NCBI RefSeq assembly: GCF_900111235.1
Contig: NZ_FOJI01000002.1
Span: 186,001-250,000 of the forward strand
DNA length: 64,000 bases
Direction of reading: 5' to 3'
Source of the DNA: [Clostridium] fimetarium
GTDB lineage: Bacteria > Bacillota > Clostridia > Lachnospirales > Lachnospiraceae
Every line of letters starts with the position of its first letter. Position 1 is the stretch's first letter. The translations under genes were made by a program, and so were the position numbers. This document shows positions 34,001-42,159 of the stretch, piece by piece. The notes beneath the pieces are model-generated. The model saw only the letters and a list, made by a program, of their open reading frames with translations, was not told the origin of the DNA and made no database searches.

Positions 34001-34974
34001 ATGGAGAAGGAAATGGTTTCAAATTGGGCGGTAGTTATATGAAAGGTGGACATGTTCTTAAAAACTGCATTTCATTTAATAACGGCGCCAAAGGAATAAC
34101 AAGTAATAGTTGTCCTGACTGCCAGGTTATTGATTGTACTTCATTCAATAATTCAGTCAAAACAGCAGAAGAAGCATACAGCATAGGGCTGAATACAAAA
34201 GATATGAATGTAAAAGAATGGGTTGTAAAGGGTCTTATATCAATGTCAACAAAGACTTTAACTTCTTTAGAAGATTTAATCCCATTTTCACTTCATAGTG
34301 AAAATAATTATCTCTATAATGGAAAAACATCATACAATAATCAAGGCGTTGAAGCATTAACAACTTGGTTTGAAAATACAAACGTAACGGTTCTTCCTGC
34401 AAGAAATGTGAATGGTACAATCAATATGCATGGACTATTAACTTTGAATGCAACGGCTCCTGCAAATTCAGGCGCTAGACTTGATATTACAAGTGCAGCA
34501 GCAATTTCAGTACAGCCTTCACTAACCGCAATCGTTGGTACACAAGTAATTGTGGAGAATGCTGATTACAGTGCAGTTACAGCAGCAGTTGCGGCAGCGG
34601 GACAACTAACGGCAGCTGAATATAAAGATTTTTCAGCAGTTACAGCAGCAGTTAATGCAGTTCAATCTGGATTAAAAGTAACAGAGCAAGCGAAAGTCAC
34701 AGCTATGGCAAAAGCGATTACAGATGCAATTGCAACATTAACAAAGGTTGAAAAACCAGCTGATATAATTGTTAACGATAATCAAAATACAACTGCTTCA
34801 AATGAAACGGTTTCAAATGTAAATCAATCAAATGAAAGCACTTCAAATGTGAGTGTAACAGTAGCAACAGGAGATAAGACTCCAATTATTGCAATATTCT
34901 GCTTATGTATATTTTCAGCAGGAGTAATGATTACCGTAGTTGGAAAAAGAAAGAAAAAACAGATTAGAAGCTAA
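31087..34974 (+). CDS. Large surface-anchored pectate lyase, polysaccharide lyase family 9-like
   Basis: 1295 residues. Signal peptide ends V-Q-A-A-S (~36). Residues ~37-195 form a beta-rich carbohydrate-binding-like module; ~205-395 two fibronectin type III-like modules (SSYKVEYKAAG, GLTVGTTYTIKVTATR); ~400-645 a LamG/concanavalin-like module; ~650-737 another beta module. Residues ~738-1140 are a right-handed beta-helix with PL9-type features: TMIVSPSGTLEGAGTEASPL, GSYWHIYGIEVKNA, NCESYDNCDAGRNDADGFAAK in part, and NNIDDGWDLY. A FIVAR-like helical repeat, Asn/Ser-rich spacer, T-G-D-K, one membrane segment and a basic tail follow. It should cleave polygalacturonate outside the cell. No other pectin genes are nearby. 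Confidence 0.85.
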   Translation: MKVKMKNRVLAIIMATLMIVGLIPLEFMPTKVQAASGATETFVLDANELAPTLFGTIGTAIAADTNVGTSGFFTLASAGGKMKMVALSPSLTNGSTSYSQALQLTGAGSKTSGQACIKITTTQTARITVCADAKSTSASSFEYRKTTDSAFTTGDVLSATAITKNVVELPAGDYYIAGSNGANIFNITVEYNPTVETVTPWADVATPVINNVTTDSEGNFVVNYAAVIDSLKGAEILNISMLENGHEVATQTVKAQLAQATFSPLWSGNYTFVATAQRTGEADKASAVVKYDSYVLAVPKPVITMAQNKGNGTYYIDWINVEDASSYKVEYKAAGASVYTVAADNITTADYTFNGLTVGTTYTIKVTATRNSDNYISYYTKDVTVTANAQQQWYLATVGSEQATVATITDATGTANNYSLASTTPADLKEVTSVANTSGKISMAGQTSGKISDDEDGFSYYFTNINPNTENFSLAATFKITDTSLTPDNQTGFGIIATDMLGINFYGPADIYHKYINSVSNLLYSSTGKFLGLRSVTGYEGVNTSLADGVTRTKTESRYANTTGDFSVGTTYIFTLEKTNDAFVAKLNGETLSNADTSILSVQEDGSICVGVMVSRKISVEVSNMTFTTSLSTGVSGGSTGVEKVTPSATIYSSLTCGASTYEYIYQPNVAGTVKVTAPTGEVIYNKAVTAAQVVKINVPISVGQNTITAVLTPTASQNITSVADVTKSITVERKTYGVEGETMIVSPSGTLEGAGTEASPLDIATAVKYAQPGQTILLKNGTYSGSGVTIARSVSGTADKNITMTAESVGGVVFNGIGLTVMGSYWHIYGIEVKNATSAGIQVAGNYNTIDMCIVHGSTNSGVQISRLGSAENAAGINDLLWPSYNLIKNCESYDNCDAGRNDADGFAAKLTCGEGNQFFGCISHNNIDDGWDLYAKTISGEIGAVTIENCVAYSNGWLTTDNVTAVGYVYGEGNGFKLGGSYMKGGHVLKNCISFNNGAKGITSNSCPDCQVIDCTSFNNSVKTAEEAYSIGLNTKDMNVKEWVVKGLISMSTKTLTSLEDLIPFSLHSENNYLYNGKTSYNNQGVEALTTWFENTNVTVLPARNVNGTINMHGLLTLNATAPANSGARLDITSAAAISVQPSLTAIVGTQVIVENADYSAVTAAVAAAGQLTAAEYKDFSAVTAAVNAVQSGLKVTEQAKVTAMAKAITDAIATLTKVEKPADIIVNDNQNTTASNETVSNVNQSNESTSNVSVTVATGDKTPIIAIFCLCIFSAGVMITVVGKRKKKQIRS

Positions 34975-35028
34975 TATGATTTTGGAATAAAATGATTAAA
35001 AAAGTATCGAGAGAAGTGTTATAAATTT

Positions 35029-35071
35029 AAAAGTGTTTTGGGAGGAGTTGTCCGCCCAGAACACTTTTTTT
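35029..35071 (+). terminator. Terminator after the pectate lyase gene
   Basis: AAGTGTTTTGGG pairs with CCCAGAACACTT (one G-U pair), followed by a T run; an inner GGA/TCC pairing closes the loop. Confidence 0.9.
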
Positions 35072-35072
35072 G

Positions 35073-35115
35073 TTGACAAAATAAAATAATCGAAGTAGTA
35101 TGTTAGCTAGCTAAC
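35073..35115 (+). promoter_or_regulatory. Promoter with 14-bp palindromic operator for the marR-ABC operon
   Basis: TTGACA (35073-35078), 17-base spacer, TAGTAT (35096-35101). The perfect palindrome GTTAGCTAGCTAAC (35102-35115) lies immediately after the -10 box and would cover the transcription start, the usual place for a MarR-family operator. Confidence 0.75.
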
Positions 35116-35121
35116 AAATGA

Positions 35122-35193
35122 GACGCAAACTTGATATGCGCATTGTCTGGAAGAGTGAGTCAATAAAAGATGCGCAGCAATAGGGATAAGTAT
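35122..35193 (+). repeat. Dispersed leader element, copy B (before the MarR gene)
   Basis: CAAACTTGATATGC is followed 30 bases later by ATGCGCAGCAATAGGGATAAG and TAT. Both blocks match copy A in the ribD leader (14 of 14 in the first; about 20 of 24 in the second), while the spacers differ in length. TGCGCA occurs on both sides and is self-complementary, so a hairpin can form. Confidence 0.65.
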
Positions 35194-35218
35194 ACATATA
35201 AAAAGGAGATACAAGGCT

Positions 35219-35686
35219 ATGGATACGAATGTTTTGATTGGGCATGAAATTAAGATACTTTCTAATTTGATAAAAAGGCATATTATTACGAATGAAGAGA
35301 AACATAATGATACTGATGAGGGAAATAATACGGTTGAAAATAATGATGAATTAACAGGCATGCAGTCCTTTATAATTAGATTTTTACATGCCAATGAATC
35401 AAAGGAAATCTTTCAGCGAGATATTGAAAAGAATTTCAATATTCGTCGCTCTACGGCGACCGTTATTTTGCAGCGTATGGAAAAAAGAGAACTGATTGAA
35501 AAAATCAGTGTTTCCTATGATGCAAGGCTTAAAAAACTGAAACTAACACCAAAGGCAGTCAAAGTAAACATGAATATTGAACAAGATATTGAAGTGTTTG
35601 AAGCAAAAATGCGACAGGGGATCAGTGATGAACATTTTGAAATTTTCATGGAAACAATTAAAAAAATAATTACCAATATTAAATAA
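35219..35686 (+). CDS. MarR-family transcriptional regulator
   Basis: 155 residues. The winged helix-turn-helix is typical: QSFIIRFLHANESKEIFQRDIEKNFNIRRSTATVILQRMEKRELIEK with the wing SYDARLKKLKLTPKA (landmarks IRRSTATVILQRMEKRELI). N- and C-terminal helices form the dimer interface. SD AAAAAGGAGA lies before ATG 35219. It stands first in an operon with two ABC exporter half-genes and probably represses it by binding the palindrome at 35102-35115, with release by a toxic or drug-like ligand. Ligand identity is unknown. Confidence 0.9.
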   Translation: MDTNVLIGHEIKILSNLIKRHIITNEEKHNDTDEGNNTVENNDELTGMQSFIIRFLHANESKEIFQRDIEKNFNIRRSTATVILQRMEKRELIEKISVSYDARLKKLKLTPKAVKVNMNIEQDIEVFEAKMRQGISDEHFEIFMETIKKIITNIK

Positions 35687-35781
35687 AGAAGTCCGCAAGC
35701 AAAGTATCACTAAATGAGGATTTGTGACTGTGGAGAAAACTTGGGATGTGCAAAATGCACAGGAATGGAGTGAAGAGAAGT

Positions 35782-37518
35782 ATGATTAAAAAATTACTAA
35801 AGTGTGTTGGTGAATATAAAAAGCCATCTATATTGTCTCCAGTTTTTGTTTCGTTGGAGGTAGTAATGGAAGTGATAATTCCATTTCTAATGGCTTATTT
35901 GATTGATTATGGAATCGAGCCGGCTGCAATGAAAACAGTTGTAAATATTGGTTTGGCGCTAGTCATATCGACTGTCACAGCTTTGCTATTTGGCGTGTTT
36001 TCTGGTCATTATGCAGCAACGGCATCCGCAGGGTTTGCTAAGAATCTTAGAAAGGATATGTACTATTCAATTCAGGATTATTCTTTTTACAATATTGACA
36101 AGTTCTCAAGCGCAAGTCTTGTAACAAGACTTACAACAGATATTACAAATGTACAGAATGCATATCAGATGATTATAAGAATTGCAGTGCGTGGACCAGT
36201 AATGCTTGTGTTTTCACTCATTATGGCATTTGAAGTAAATCCACAGTTGTCACTCATATTCTTAGGTATGATTCCAATATTAGGTGGCGGATTGTTTCTT
36301 ATCATTCAAAAGGCGCATCCTATATTTGAACGTGTATTTAGAACGTATGATACGCTTAATAATGTAGTACAAGAGAATTTGACAGGGATTAGAGTTGTAA
36401 AATCTTTTGTTAGAGAAGAATATGAAGAAGAAAAGTTCAATTCTGTTTCTAAGAATATTCATGATGACTTTTTAAAGGCAGAAAAATTAATTGCATTTAA
36501 TAGTCCATTAATGCAATTCGCAACATATAGTTGTATCCTTTTGATCTCATGGTTTGGAGCAAAATTAATTGTGTCAGATTCAATGACAACGGGACAACTG
36601 GTTAGCATGATTGCATATGCAATGCAGATACTGATGAGTCTTATGATGCTTTCAATGGTATTTGTAATGATTATACTAGCACGTGCATCGGCAGAAAGAA
36701 TTGTAGAAGTATTAGATGAAAAGAGTGATCTTACCAATAATAATCATCCAGTATACGAAGTTGAAAATGGAGATATAGAATTTAAGAATGTAACGTTTAG
36801 CTATAGTAAACAAGCTGACAGAGCATGCTTAACGAACATCAATATCAATATTAAATCGGGCGAAACCGTAGGAATCATCGGTGGAACGGGAAGCTCAAAA
36901 ACAAGTCTGGTGCAGTTGATTCCACGTCTTTATGATGTGACAGAAGGAAGTATATTAGTAGGAGGGGTGGAGGTCAGTTCATATGACATTGAGACGCTTA
37001 GAGATGAAGTCGCAATGGTGCTTCAAAAAAATGTGCTGTTCTCAGGGACAATAAAGGAAAATTTAAGGTGGGGAAATAAAAATGCCACTGATGAAGAGTT
37101 AATTCATGTATGTAAACTAGCGCAAGCGGATGATTTTGTGCAAGGATTTCCTGATAAATATAATACTTACATAGAGCAAGGTGGAAATAATGTTTCAGGT
37201 GGGCAGAAGCAAAGATTATGTATCGCAAGAGCTTTGTTAAAGAAACCTAAAATATTAATATTGGATGATTCAACTAGTGCAGTTGATACAAAAACAGACG
37301 CACTTATCAGAAAGGCATTTATTGAAGAAATTCCGAATACAACAAAGTTAATCATTGCACAGAGGATTTCATCGATAATGAATGCTGATAAAATAATTGT
37401 AATGGATGCTGGTAAAATCAACGCAATTGGAACACATGAAGAATTAATGAAATCAAATCAGATATATCAAGAAGTATATTATTCACAGAATAAGGAGGAA
37501 AGAAATCATGAAGCCTAA
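35782..37518 (+). CDS. ABC exporter half-transporter with degenerate ATP site (heterodimer subunit 1)
   Basis: 578 residues from ATG 35782; the frame extends to ATG 35746, but the conserved MIKKLLKCVGEYKK start is here. Six transmembrane segments (~15-300), then an ATPase. Walker A reads GGTGSSKTS, with Ser where Gly normally precedes Lys; signature VSGGQKQRLCIARALL; Walker B ILILDDSTSAVDT, with Asp in place of the catalytic Glu; switch His replaced (IIAQRISSI, Gln). These changes define the non-catalytic site of heterodimeric exporters such as BmrC/BmrD and TM287/288. It overlaps the partner gene by 11 bases. Likely a multidrug or lipid exporter. Confidence 0.9.
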   Translation: MIKKLLKCVGEYKKPSILSPVFVSLEVVMEVIIPFLMAYLIDYGIEPAAMKTVVNIGLALVISTVTALLFGVFSGHYAATASAGFAKNLRKDMYYSIQDYSFYNIDKFSSASLVTRLTTDITNVQNAYQMIIRIAVRGPVMLVFSLIMAFEVNPQLSLIFLGMIPILGGGLFLIIQKAHPIFERVFRTYDTLNNVVQENLTGIRVVKSFVREEYEEEKFNSVSKNIHDDFLKAEKLIAFNSPLMQFATYSCILLISWFGAKLIVSDSMTTGQLVSMIAYAMQILMSLMMLSMVFVMIILARASAERIVEVLDEKSDLTNNNHPVYEVENGDIEFKNVTFSYSKQADRACLTNININIKSGETVGIIGGTGSSKTSLVQLIPRLYDVTEGSILVGGVEVSSYDIETLRDEVAMVLQKNVLFSGTIKENLRWGNKNATDEELIHVCKLAQADDFVQGFPDKYNTYIEQGGNNVSGGQKQRLCIARALLKKPKILILDDSTSAVDTKTDALIRKAFIEEIPNTTKLIIAQRISSIMNADKIIVMDAGKINAIGTHEELMKSNQIYQEVYYSQNKEERNHEA

Positions 37519-39451
37519 CAATTCTGGAATAAAGGAAAGTAAGAATAATAATAATATGAATATAAATATAAATATGAATAATAACAAGAGCAATAATAAG
37601 AAAAAAGGAAATACAATCAAAAGATTACTTTCCTATATTGGTAAAAGTTATAAATTATATTTTGCAATTGTAATCGTTTGTATTTTATTTAGCGCGATTG
37701 CAGGAGTAATAGGGTCGCTATTTTTGAGAGTAGTCATTGATGATTATATTACACCGTTACTTACGCAGGATAGTCCAGTATTTACCGAATTGATGAGAAT
37801 TGTGTTAATGATGGCAGCAATCTATCTTTTGGGTGTAATATCCACATTATTCTATAATAGAATGATGGTAACAATTGCGCAGGGCATCTTGAAGGAAATT
37901 AGAGATGAAATGTTTGCTCATATGCAAAAATTGCCTATTAAGTATTTTGACACGAACTCACATGGAGACATCATGAGTCATTACACGAATGATACAGATA
38001 CACTAAGACAAATGCTTACACAGAGCTTACCACAAGTGTTTTCGTCAGTGGTTACAATCGTTGCTGTATTTGCCGCGATGGTTGCAACAAGTATATATTT
38101 GACAATTGTGGTAGTTTTCTGTGTTGTGATTATGTATATAGTATCTGGTAAAATCGTTGGAAATAGTGCAAATTTCTTCTTTAAACAACAAAATTCTTTG
38201 GGTAAAACCAATGGCTATATTGAAGAGATGATGAGTGGACAAAGAGTTGTTAAAGTGTTTTGTCATGAAAAAGAAGCAGAAGAAGCATTTGATAAATTAA
38301 ATGAGGAACTATGTTACAATGCGACACAGGCAAATAGATTTGCTAATATTTTGATGCCTATTATGGCTAATTTGGGAAACCTACAATATGTTCTAATTGC
38401 TGTTGTAGGTGGAGCAATTACAGCAGGTGGATTTAATGGAATCACAATTGGCGCAATCGCAAGTTTCTTGCAGTTAAGTAAAACTTTTTCAATGCCAATT
38501 AGTCAGGTGGCACAGCAGTTAAATTCGGTTGTTATGGCATTAGCGGGTGCAAAACGTATATTTGAACTATTGGATGAAGACGTGGAGACAGATGACGGCT
38601 ATGTTACACTTGTAAATGCAAAATATAAAAATGATAAATTAATAGAGACATCAGAAAAGACAGGGATGTGGGCTTGGAAACATCCACGTGGAGATGGTAC
38701 AATTACATATACAAAGCTAACTGGGGATGTGCGCTTTTTTGATGTTGACTTTGGATATAGTCAAGAAAAAATAGTGTTACATCATATTACATTGTATGCA
38801 AAACCTGGACAAAAATTAGCATTTGTAGGTGCAACAGGCGCTGGCAAAACTACAATTACGAATTTGATCAATCGTTTCTATGACATTGCAGATGGAAAGA
38901 TACGATACGATGGCATTAATATAAACAAAATTAGAAAGGGTGATTTGAGAAGGTCACTAGGAATTGTATTGCAAGATACAACTCTATTTACAGGAACAGT
39001 TATGGAAAATATTCGCTATGGAAAATTGGATGCGACTGACGAAGATGTTTACATTGCAGCAAAACGTGCAAATGCAGACGTGTTTATTTCAATGCTTCCA
39101 CAGGGGTATGAAACAATATTGTCTGGTGATGGATCAGGTCTTTCTCAAGGACAAAGACAACTATTATCAATTGCAAGAGCAGCAGTTGCTGATCCGCCGG
39201 TAATGATTCTTGATGAAGCAACTTCAAGCATTGATACTCGAACGGAAGCGATTGTACAAAAAGGAATGGATGCCTTAATGAAGGGCAGAACCGTATTTGT
39301 TATAGCCCATAGATTATCAACTGTACAGAACTCCAATGCTATCATGGTACTTGAACAGGGAAGAATCATTGAAAGAGGAAGCCATGAAGAATTGATAGAA
39401 CAAAAAGGGAAGTATTATCAGTTATATACTGGAGCATTTGAATTAGAGTAA
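37508..39451 (+). CDS. ABC exporter half-transporter with intact ATP site (heterodimer subunit 2)
   Basis: 647 residues. A polar N-terminal extension of ~35 residues is almost wholly Asn, Lys, Met and Ile (NNNNMNININMNNN type). Six transmembrane segments (~45-335) follow, then a class-specific insert (ETDDGYVTL...RGDGTITYTKLTGDV) before the ATPase. Walker A GATGAGKTT, Q-loop IVLQDTTLFTGTV, signature LSQGQRQLLSIARA, Walker B MILDEATSSIDT with the catalytic Glu, and switch His in VIAHRLSTV are intact. It therefore supplies the hydrolytic site for the heterodimer with the upstream protein. SD AAGGAGGAA lies inside the upstream gene's end. Confidence 0.92.
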   Translation: MKPNNSGIKESKNNNNMNININMNNNKSNNKKKGNTIKRLLSYIGKSYKLYFAIVIVCILFSAIAGVIGSLFLRVVIDDYITPLLTQDSPVFTELMRIVLMMAAIYLLGVISTLFYNRMMVTIAQGILKEIRDEMFAHMQKLPIKYFDTNSHGDIMSHYTNDTDTLRQMLTQSLPQVFSSVVTIVAVFAAMVATSIYLTIVVVFCVVIMYIVSGKIVGNSANFFFKQQNSLGKTNGYIEEMMSGQRVVKVFCHEKEAEEAFDKLNEELCYNATQANRFANILMPIMANLGNLQYVLIAVVGGAITAGGFNGITIGAIASFLQLSKTFSMPISQVAQQLNSVVMALAGAKRIFELLDEDVETDDGYVTLVNAKYKNDKLIETSEKTGMWAWKHPRGDGTITYTKLTGDVRFFDVDFGYSQEKIVLHHITLYAKPGQKLAFVGATGAGKTTITNLINRFYDIADGKIRYDGININKIRKGDLRRSLGIVLQDTTLFTGTVMENIRYGKLDATDEDVYIAAKRANADVFISMLPQGYETILSGDGSGLSQGQRQLLSIARAAVADPPVMILDEATSSIDTRTEAIVQKGMDALMKGRTVFVIAHRLSTVQNSNAIMVLEQGRIIERGSHEELIEQKGKYYQLYTGAFELE

Positions 39452-39493
39452 GAGGATGTTTACAGAAAATATACTGTATTATTTCGGAATTCA

Positions 39494-39502
39494 TGATATA
39501 AT
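39494..39502 (+). promoter_or_regulatory. Extended -10 promoter for the glycosyltransferase genes
   Basis: TGATATAAT is an extended -10 sequence 31 bases before the GT2 start codon. No good -35 box is present, which is acceptable for this promoter type. Confidence 0.45.
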
Positions 39503-39533
39503 ATGCAAATATAAAAAATAAGGAGAATGAGAT

Positions 39534-40613
39534 ATGAATAAAATTTCTGTGATTGTGTCTTGCTATAATGAAGAACTATCATTGCCAATTTTCTATAAGG
39601 AAATGGAAAGAGTAAGAGAACAGGATTTTACAGATGTTTCATTTGAGTATATTTTTGTTGATGATGGATCGAGTGACAAGACATTAGATATTCTTCGCTC
39701 ATTGTGTGAAACTGATCGTAAAGTAAAGTTCATTTCATTTTCAAGAAACTTTGGGAAAGAGGCTGCAATGTATGCTGGACTTGAAAAATGCAGTGGTGAA
39801 TATGTAACATTTATGGATGCAGATTTGCAGGATCCACCAATGATGTTACGTCAGATGTATGACGCAGTTATGAATGAAGGTTATGATCAAGTTGGTACAA
39901 GAAGAATTTCAAGAGAAGGAGAACCTCGAATCAGGAGCTTTTTCGCAAGAATGTTTTATAAGATCATTAATAAGATATCTAAAGTTGAGATGGTGGATGG
40001 AGCAAGGGATTATCGCCTGATAACAAGAAAAGTAGTAGAAGCGGTTCTTTCAATGAAGGAATATAACAGATATTCAAAAGGTATGTTTGGCTTTGTTGGC
40101 TTTAACACAAAATGGCTTGAATACAAAAATGTGAAGAGAGCTGCAGGAGAGACAAAATGGTCATTTGGAAAGCTGTTTTTATATGCGATAGAAGGGATTG
40201 TCGCATTTTCAACGGTACCACTTATTGTGTCCTCAATATTAGGACTTTTATTTTTTTTGATAACATTTGTGTTGATTGTAGTGATTATTATTAAGACTTT
40301 ATTAGTAGGTGATCCAACGAGTGGATGGCCATCTTTGGTTTGTATTATTTTCTTTGTAAGTGGAATTCAGCTATTTTCATTGGGCGTTATAGGACAGTAT
40401 CTAGCAAAGACTTATTCTGAGATTAAAAAGAGACCTATATATATTGTAAAACAAACGGAAGAAGATATGAAATTACCTGATAGTGCGCATCTTGATATAT
40501 CAAATCTCAGTTTATCGAATTATGATATATTAGAAAGTCTGAAAGCGACATTAGAAAGTATTCAAGAGACAATTAAAAGAGTTGAAAAGGGTGACCAAGG
40601 TGAAGGAAAATAA
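39534..40613 (+). CDS. Family 2 glycosyltransferase, polyprenyl-phosphate type (DPM1/GtrB-like)
   Basis: 359 residues. The GT-A domain begins KISVIVSCYNEELSLPIFYKEM, has VDDGSSDKTLDIL, FSRNFGKEAAMYAGLE and the DXD motif in TFMDADLQDPP, then DGARDYRLITRKVV. Two transmembrane helices (~225-255 and ~262-290) follow, as in GtrB/ArnC-type enzymes that move a sugar from a nucleotide donor to undecaprenyl phosphate. A helical tail of ~60 residues ends the protein. It overlaps the next gene by 14 bases. That gene and its paralogue encode GT-C enzymes that use lipid-linked sugars, so this protein probably makes their donor. Confidence 0.9.
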   Translation: MNKISVIVSCYNEELSLPIFYKEMERVREQDFTDVSFEYIFVDDGSSDKTLDILRSLCETDRKVKFISFSRNFGKEAAMYAGLEKCSGEYVTFMDADLQDPPMMLRQMYDAVMNEGYDQVGTRRISREGEPRIRSFFARMFYKIINKISKVEMVDGARDYRLITRKVVEAVLSMKEYNRYSKGMFGFVGFNTKWLEYKNVKRAAGETKWSFGKLFLYAIEGIVAFSTVPLIVSSILGLLFFLITFVLIVVIIIKTLLVGDPTSGWPSLVCIIFFVSGIQLFSLGVIGQYLAKTYSEIKKRPIYIVKQTEEDMKLPDSAHLDISNLSLSNYDILESLKATLESIQETIKRVEKGDQGEGK

Positions 40614-42075
40614 AATTAAAATCATACATATCGTATTGCTTGTTTTAGGAACAGGTTTTTTGGCAAGTGGTGCCTTTCATTCGGGTCTTTGGTTTGATGA
40701 GAGTTATACAGTTGGTCTGATTAAACATAATTTGATTGATATGTGTAGAATTGCGACTTATGATGTGCATCCTCACTTGTATTATATATTATTGAAGTTG
40801 TTTTCCTACATTTTTGGAAGTAGTATTATTTCTTTAAGGTTATTTTCAGTATTGGGTGCAGTAATACTTGCACTACTAGGTTTCACCCATATTCGTAAAG
40901 ATTTTGGAGTGAAAACTGGATTTTGGTTCTCGTTTTTCGTCCTATTTATGCCAAGTACATTTAAATATGCACAGCAGATTAGAATGTATACATGGGCACC
41001 ATTATTTGTTACATTAGCTGCAATATATGCATATAGGTTGGCTATTGAAGATAAAAAAAATGCTAAAAATTCAATATTATTTGTAACGTTTTCTGTAATG
41101 GCTGCTTATACTCATTATTATGCATTAGTAGCAGTTTCAATTATAAATATTATGTTATTTATATATTATATTGTAAAAAAATCAAAGCTAAAGAATTGGT
41201 TTATAATGGCTGTAGTACAGCTTGGTGTATTCTTGCCAGGTCTTTTGGTGTTTTTAAAGCAATCTAGCAATGGTAGTACTAGCTGGATTAAAGTTATATA
41301 CCCAGATATTTTGTTTGATACAATATCTTTTCATTTTATAGGGGTACCGCAGACAGATATATTGGTTACATCACCTATTTATGTAATTTCCTTGTGGATT
41401 GGGACTTGTATCTATGTAATATTTGGAATTTTGCTTATACGAATGAAAAGGAAACATATAGATGATACAAAACCAGTATTATTAGCGTTGGTTATATATT
41501 TTGGAGTAATTGTACTCTTTTTAATTGTATCAATATCGCGTCCTACATATTACGTAAGATATTCAATCGTTAGTTATGGTTTGCTATTGTTTGCATTTGC
41601 ATATCTTTTAGCAAGGTATCATAAAGCTTATTTGAAAGTGGTTGTAGTTGTACTTATTTTAGGAATCTCTATAGCAAGAGCAATTTCTATTTATGAAGTG
41701 AATTATGACACTTCCAACACGCAAGTGGATGATTATTTGGAGGCAAATATACAGGATGGGGATATCATCTTGTTTAATAATTTTATGGAATTTGCAATAA
41801 CTGTAAAATATCAACATGTACCAACTTATTTTTATAATGTTTTGAACTGGGATGTTGAGAAACCATATCAAGCGTTAGGTAAAAATGTTGTTATAACAAG
41901 AAACTTAGATGAATTAAAAAATTACAAAGGAAGAATATGGATAATCAGTAAGGACTATGGCTATAATAAAATTATGAGTTATCCTGGAACGAAGGAAGTT
42001 TCAAGTGAAAAATTTAATTACAAATATTATAGTGATAGTAAGGAACTTAATATTATCTTGGTAGAAAAAAAATAA
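40600..42075 (+). CDS. GT-C membrane glycosyltransferase (GT39/PMT-like), paralogue 1
   Basis: 491 residues from GTG 40600, preceded by AAGGGTGA; a TTG at 40582 is the longest alternative. About ten to eleven transmembrane segments. The first extracytoplasmic loop carries the GT-C acid motif SGLWFDESYTVGL and then DVHPHLYYILLK, as in ArnT/PMT-type enzymes (PMT_2 family). FKYAQQIRMYTWAPLFVTLAAIYA follows in part. The ~100-residue C-terminal domain after the last helix lies outside. It should transfer a sugar from a polyprenyl-phosphate carrier to an envelope acceptor. A close paralogue follows, so the pair is a tandem duplication. Confidence 0.82.
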   Translation: MKENKIKIIHIVLLVLGTGFLASGAFHSGLWFDESYTVGLIKHNLIDMCRIATYDVHPHLYYILLKLFSYIFGSSIISLRLFSVLGAVILALLGFTHIRKDFGVKTGFWFSFFVLFMPSTFKYAQQIRMYTWAPLFVTLAAIYAYRLAIEDKKNAKNSILFVTFSVMAAYTHYYALVAVSIINIMLFIYYIVKKSKLKNWFIMAVVQLGVFLPGLLVFLKQSSNGSTSWIKVIYPDILFDTISFHFIGVPQTDILVTSPIYVISLWIGTCIYVIFGILLIRMKRKHIDDTKPVLLALVIYFGVIVLFLIVSISRPTYYVRYSIVSYGLLLFAFAYLLARYHKAYLKVVVVVLILGISIARAISIYEVNYDTSNTQVDDYLEANIQDGDIILFNNFMEFAITVKYQHVPTYFYNVLNWDVEKPYQALGKNVVITRNLDELKNYKGRIWIISKDYGYNKIMSYPGTKEVSSEKFNYKYYSDSKELNIILVEKK

Positions 42076-42159
42076 ATACTAGGGCACACATTGTTCTGAA
42101 AATAGAAACAGAAATAGTACAATCGAAGTATAAGTTATGAAATATTAGGGGTTAAAAAG

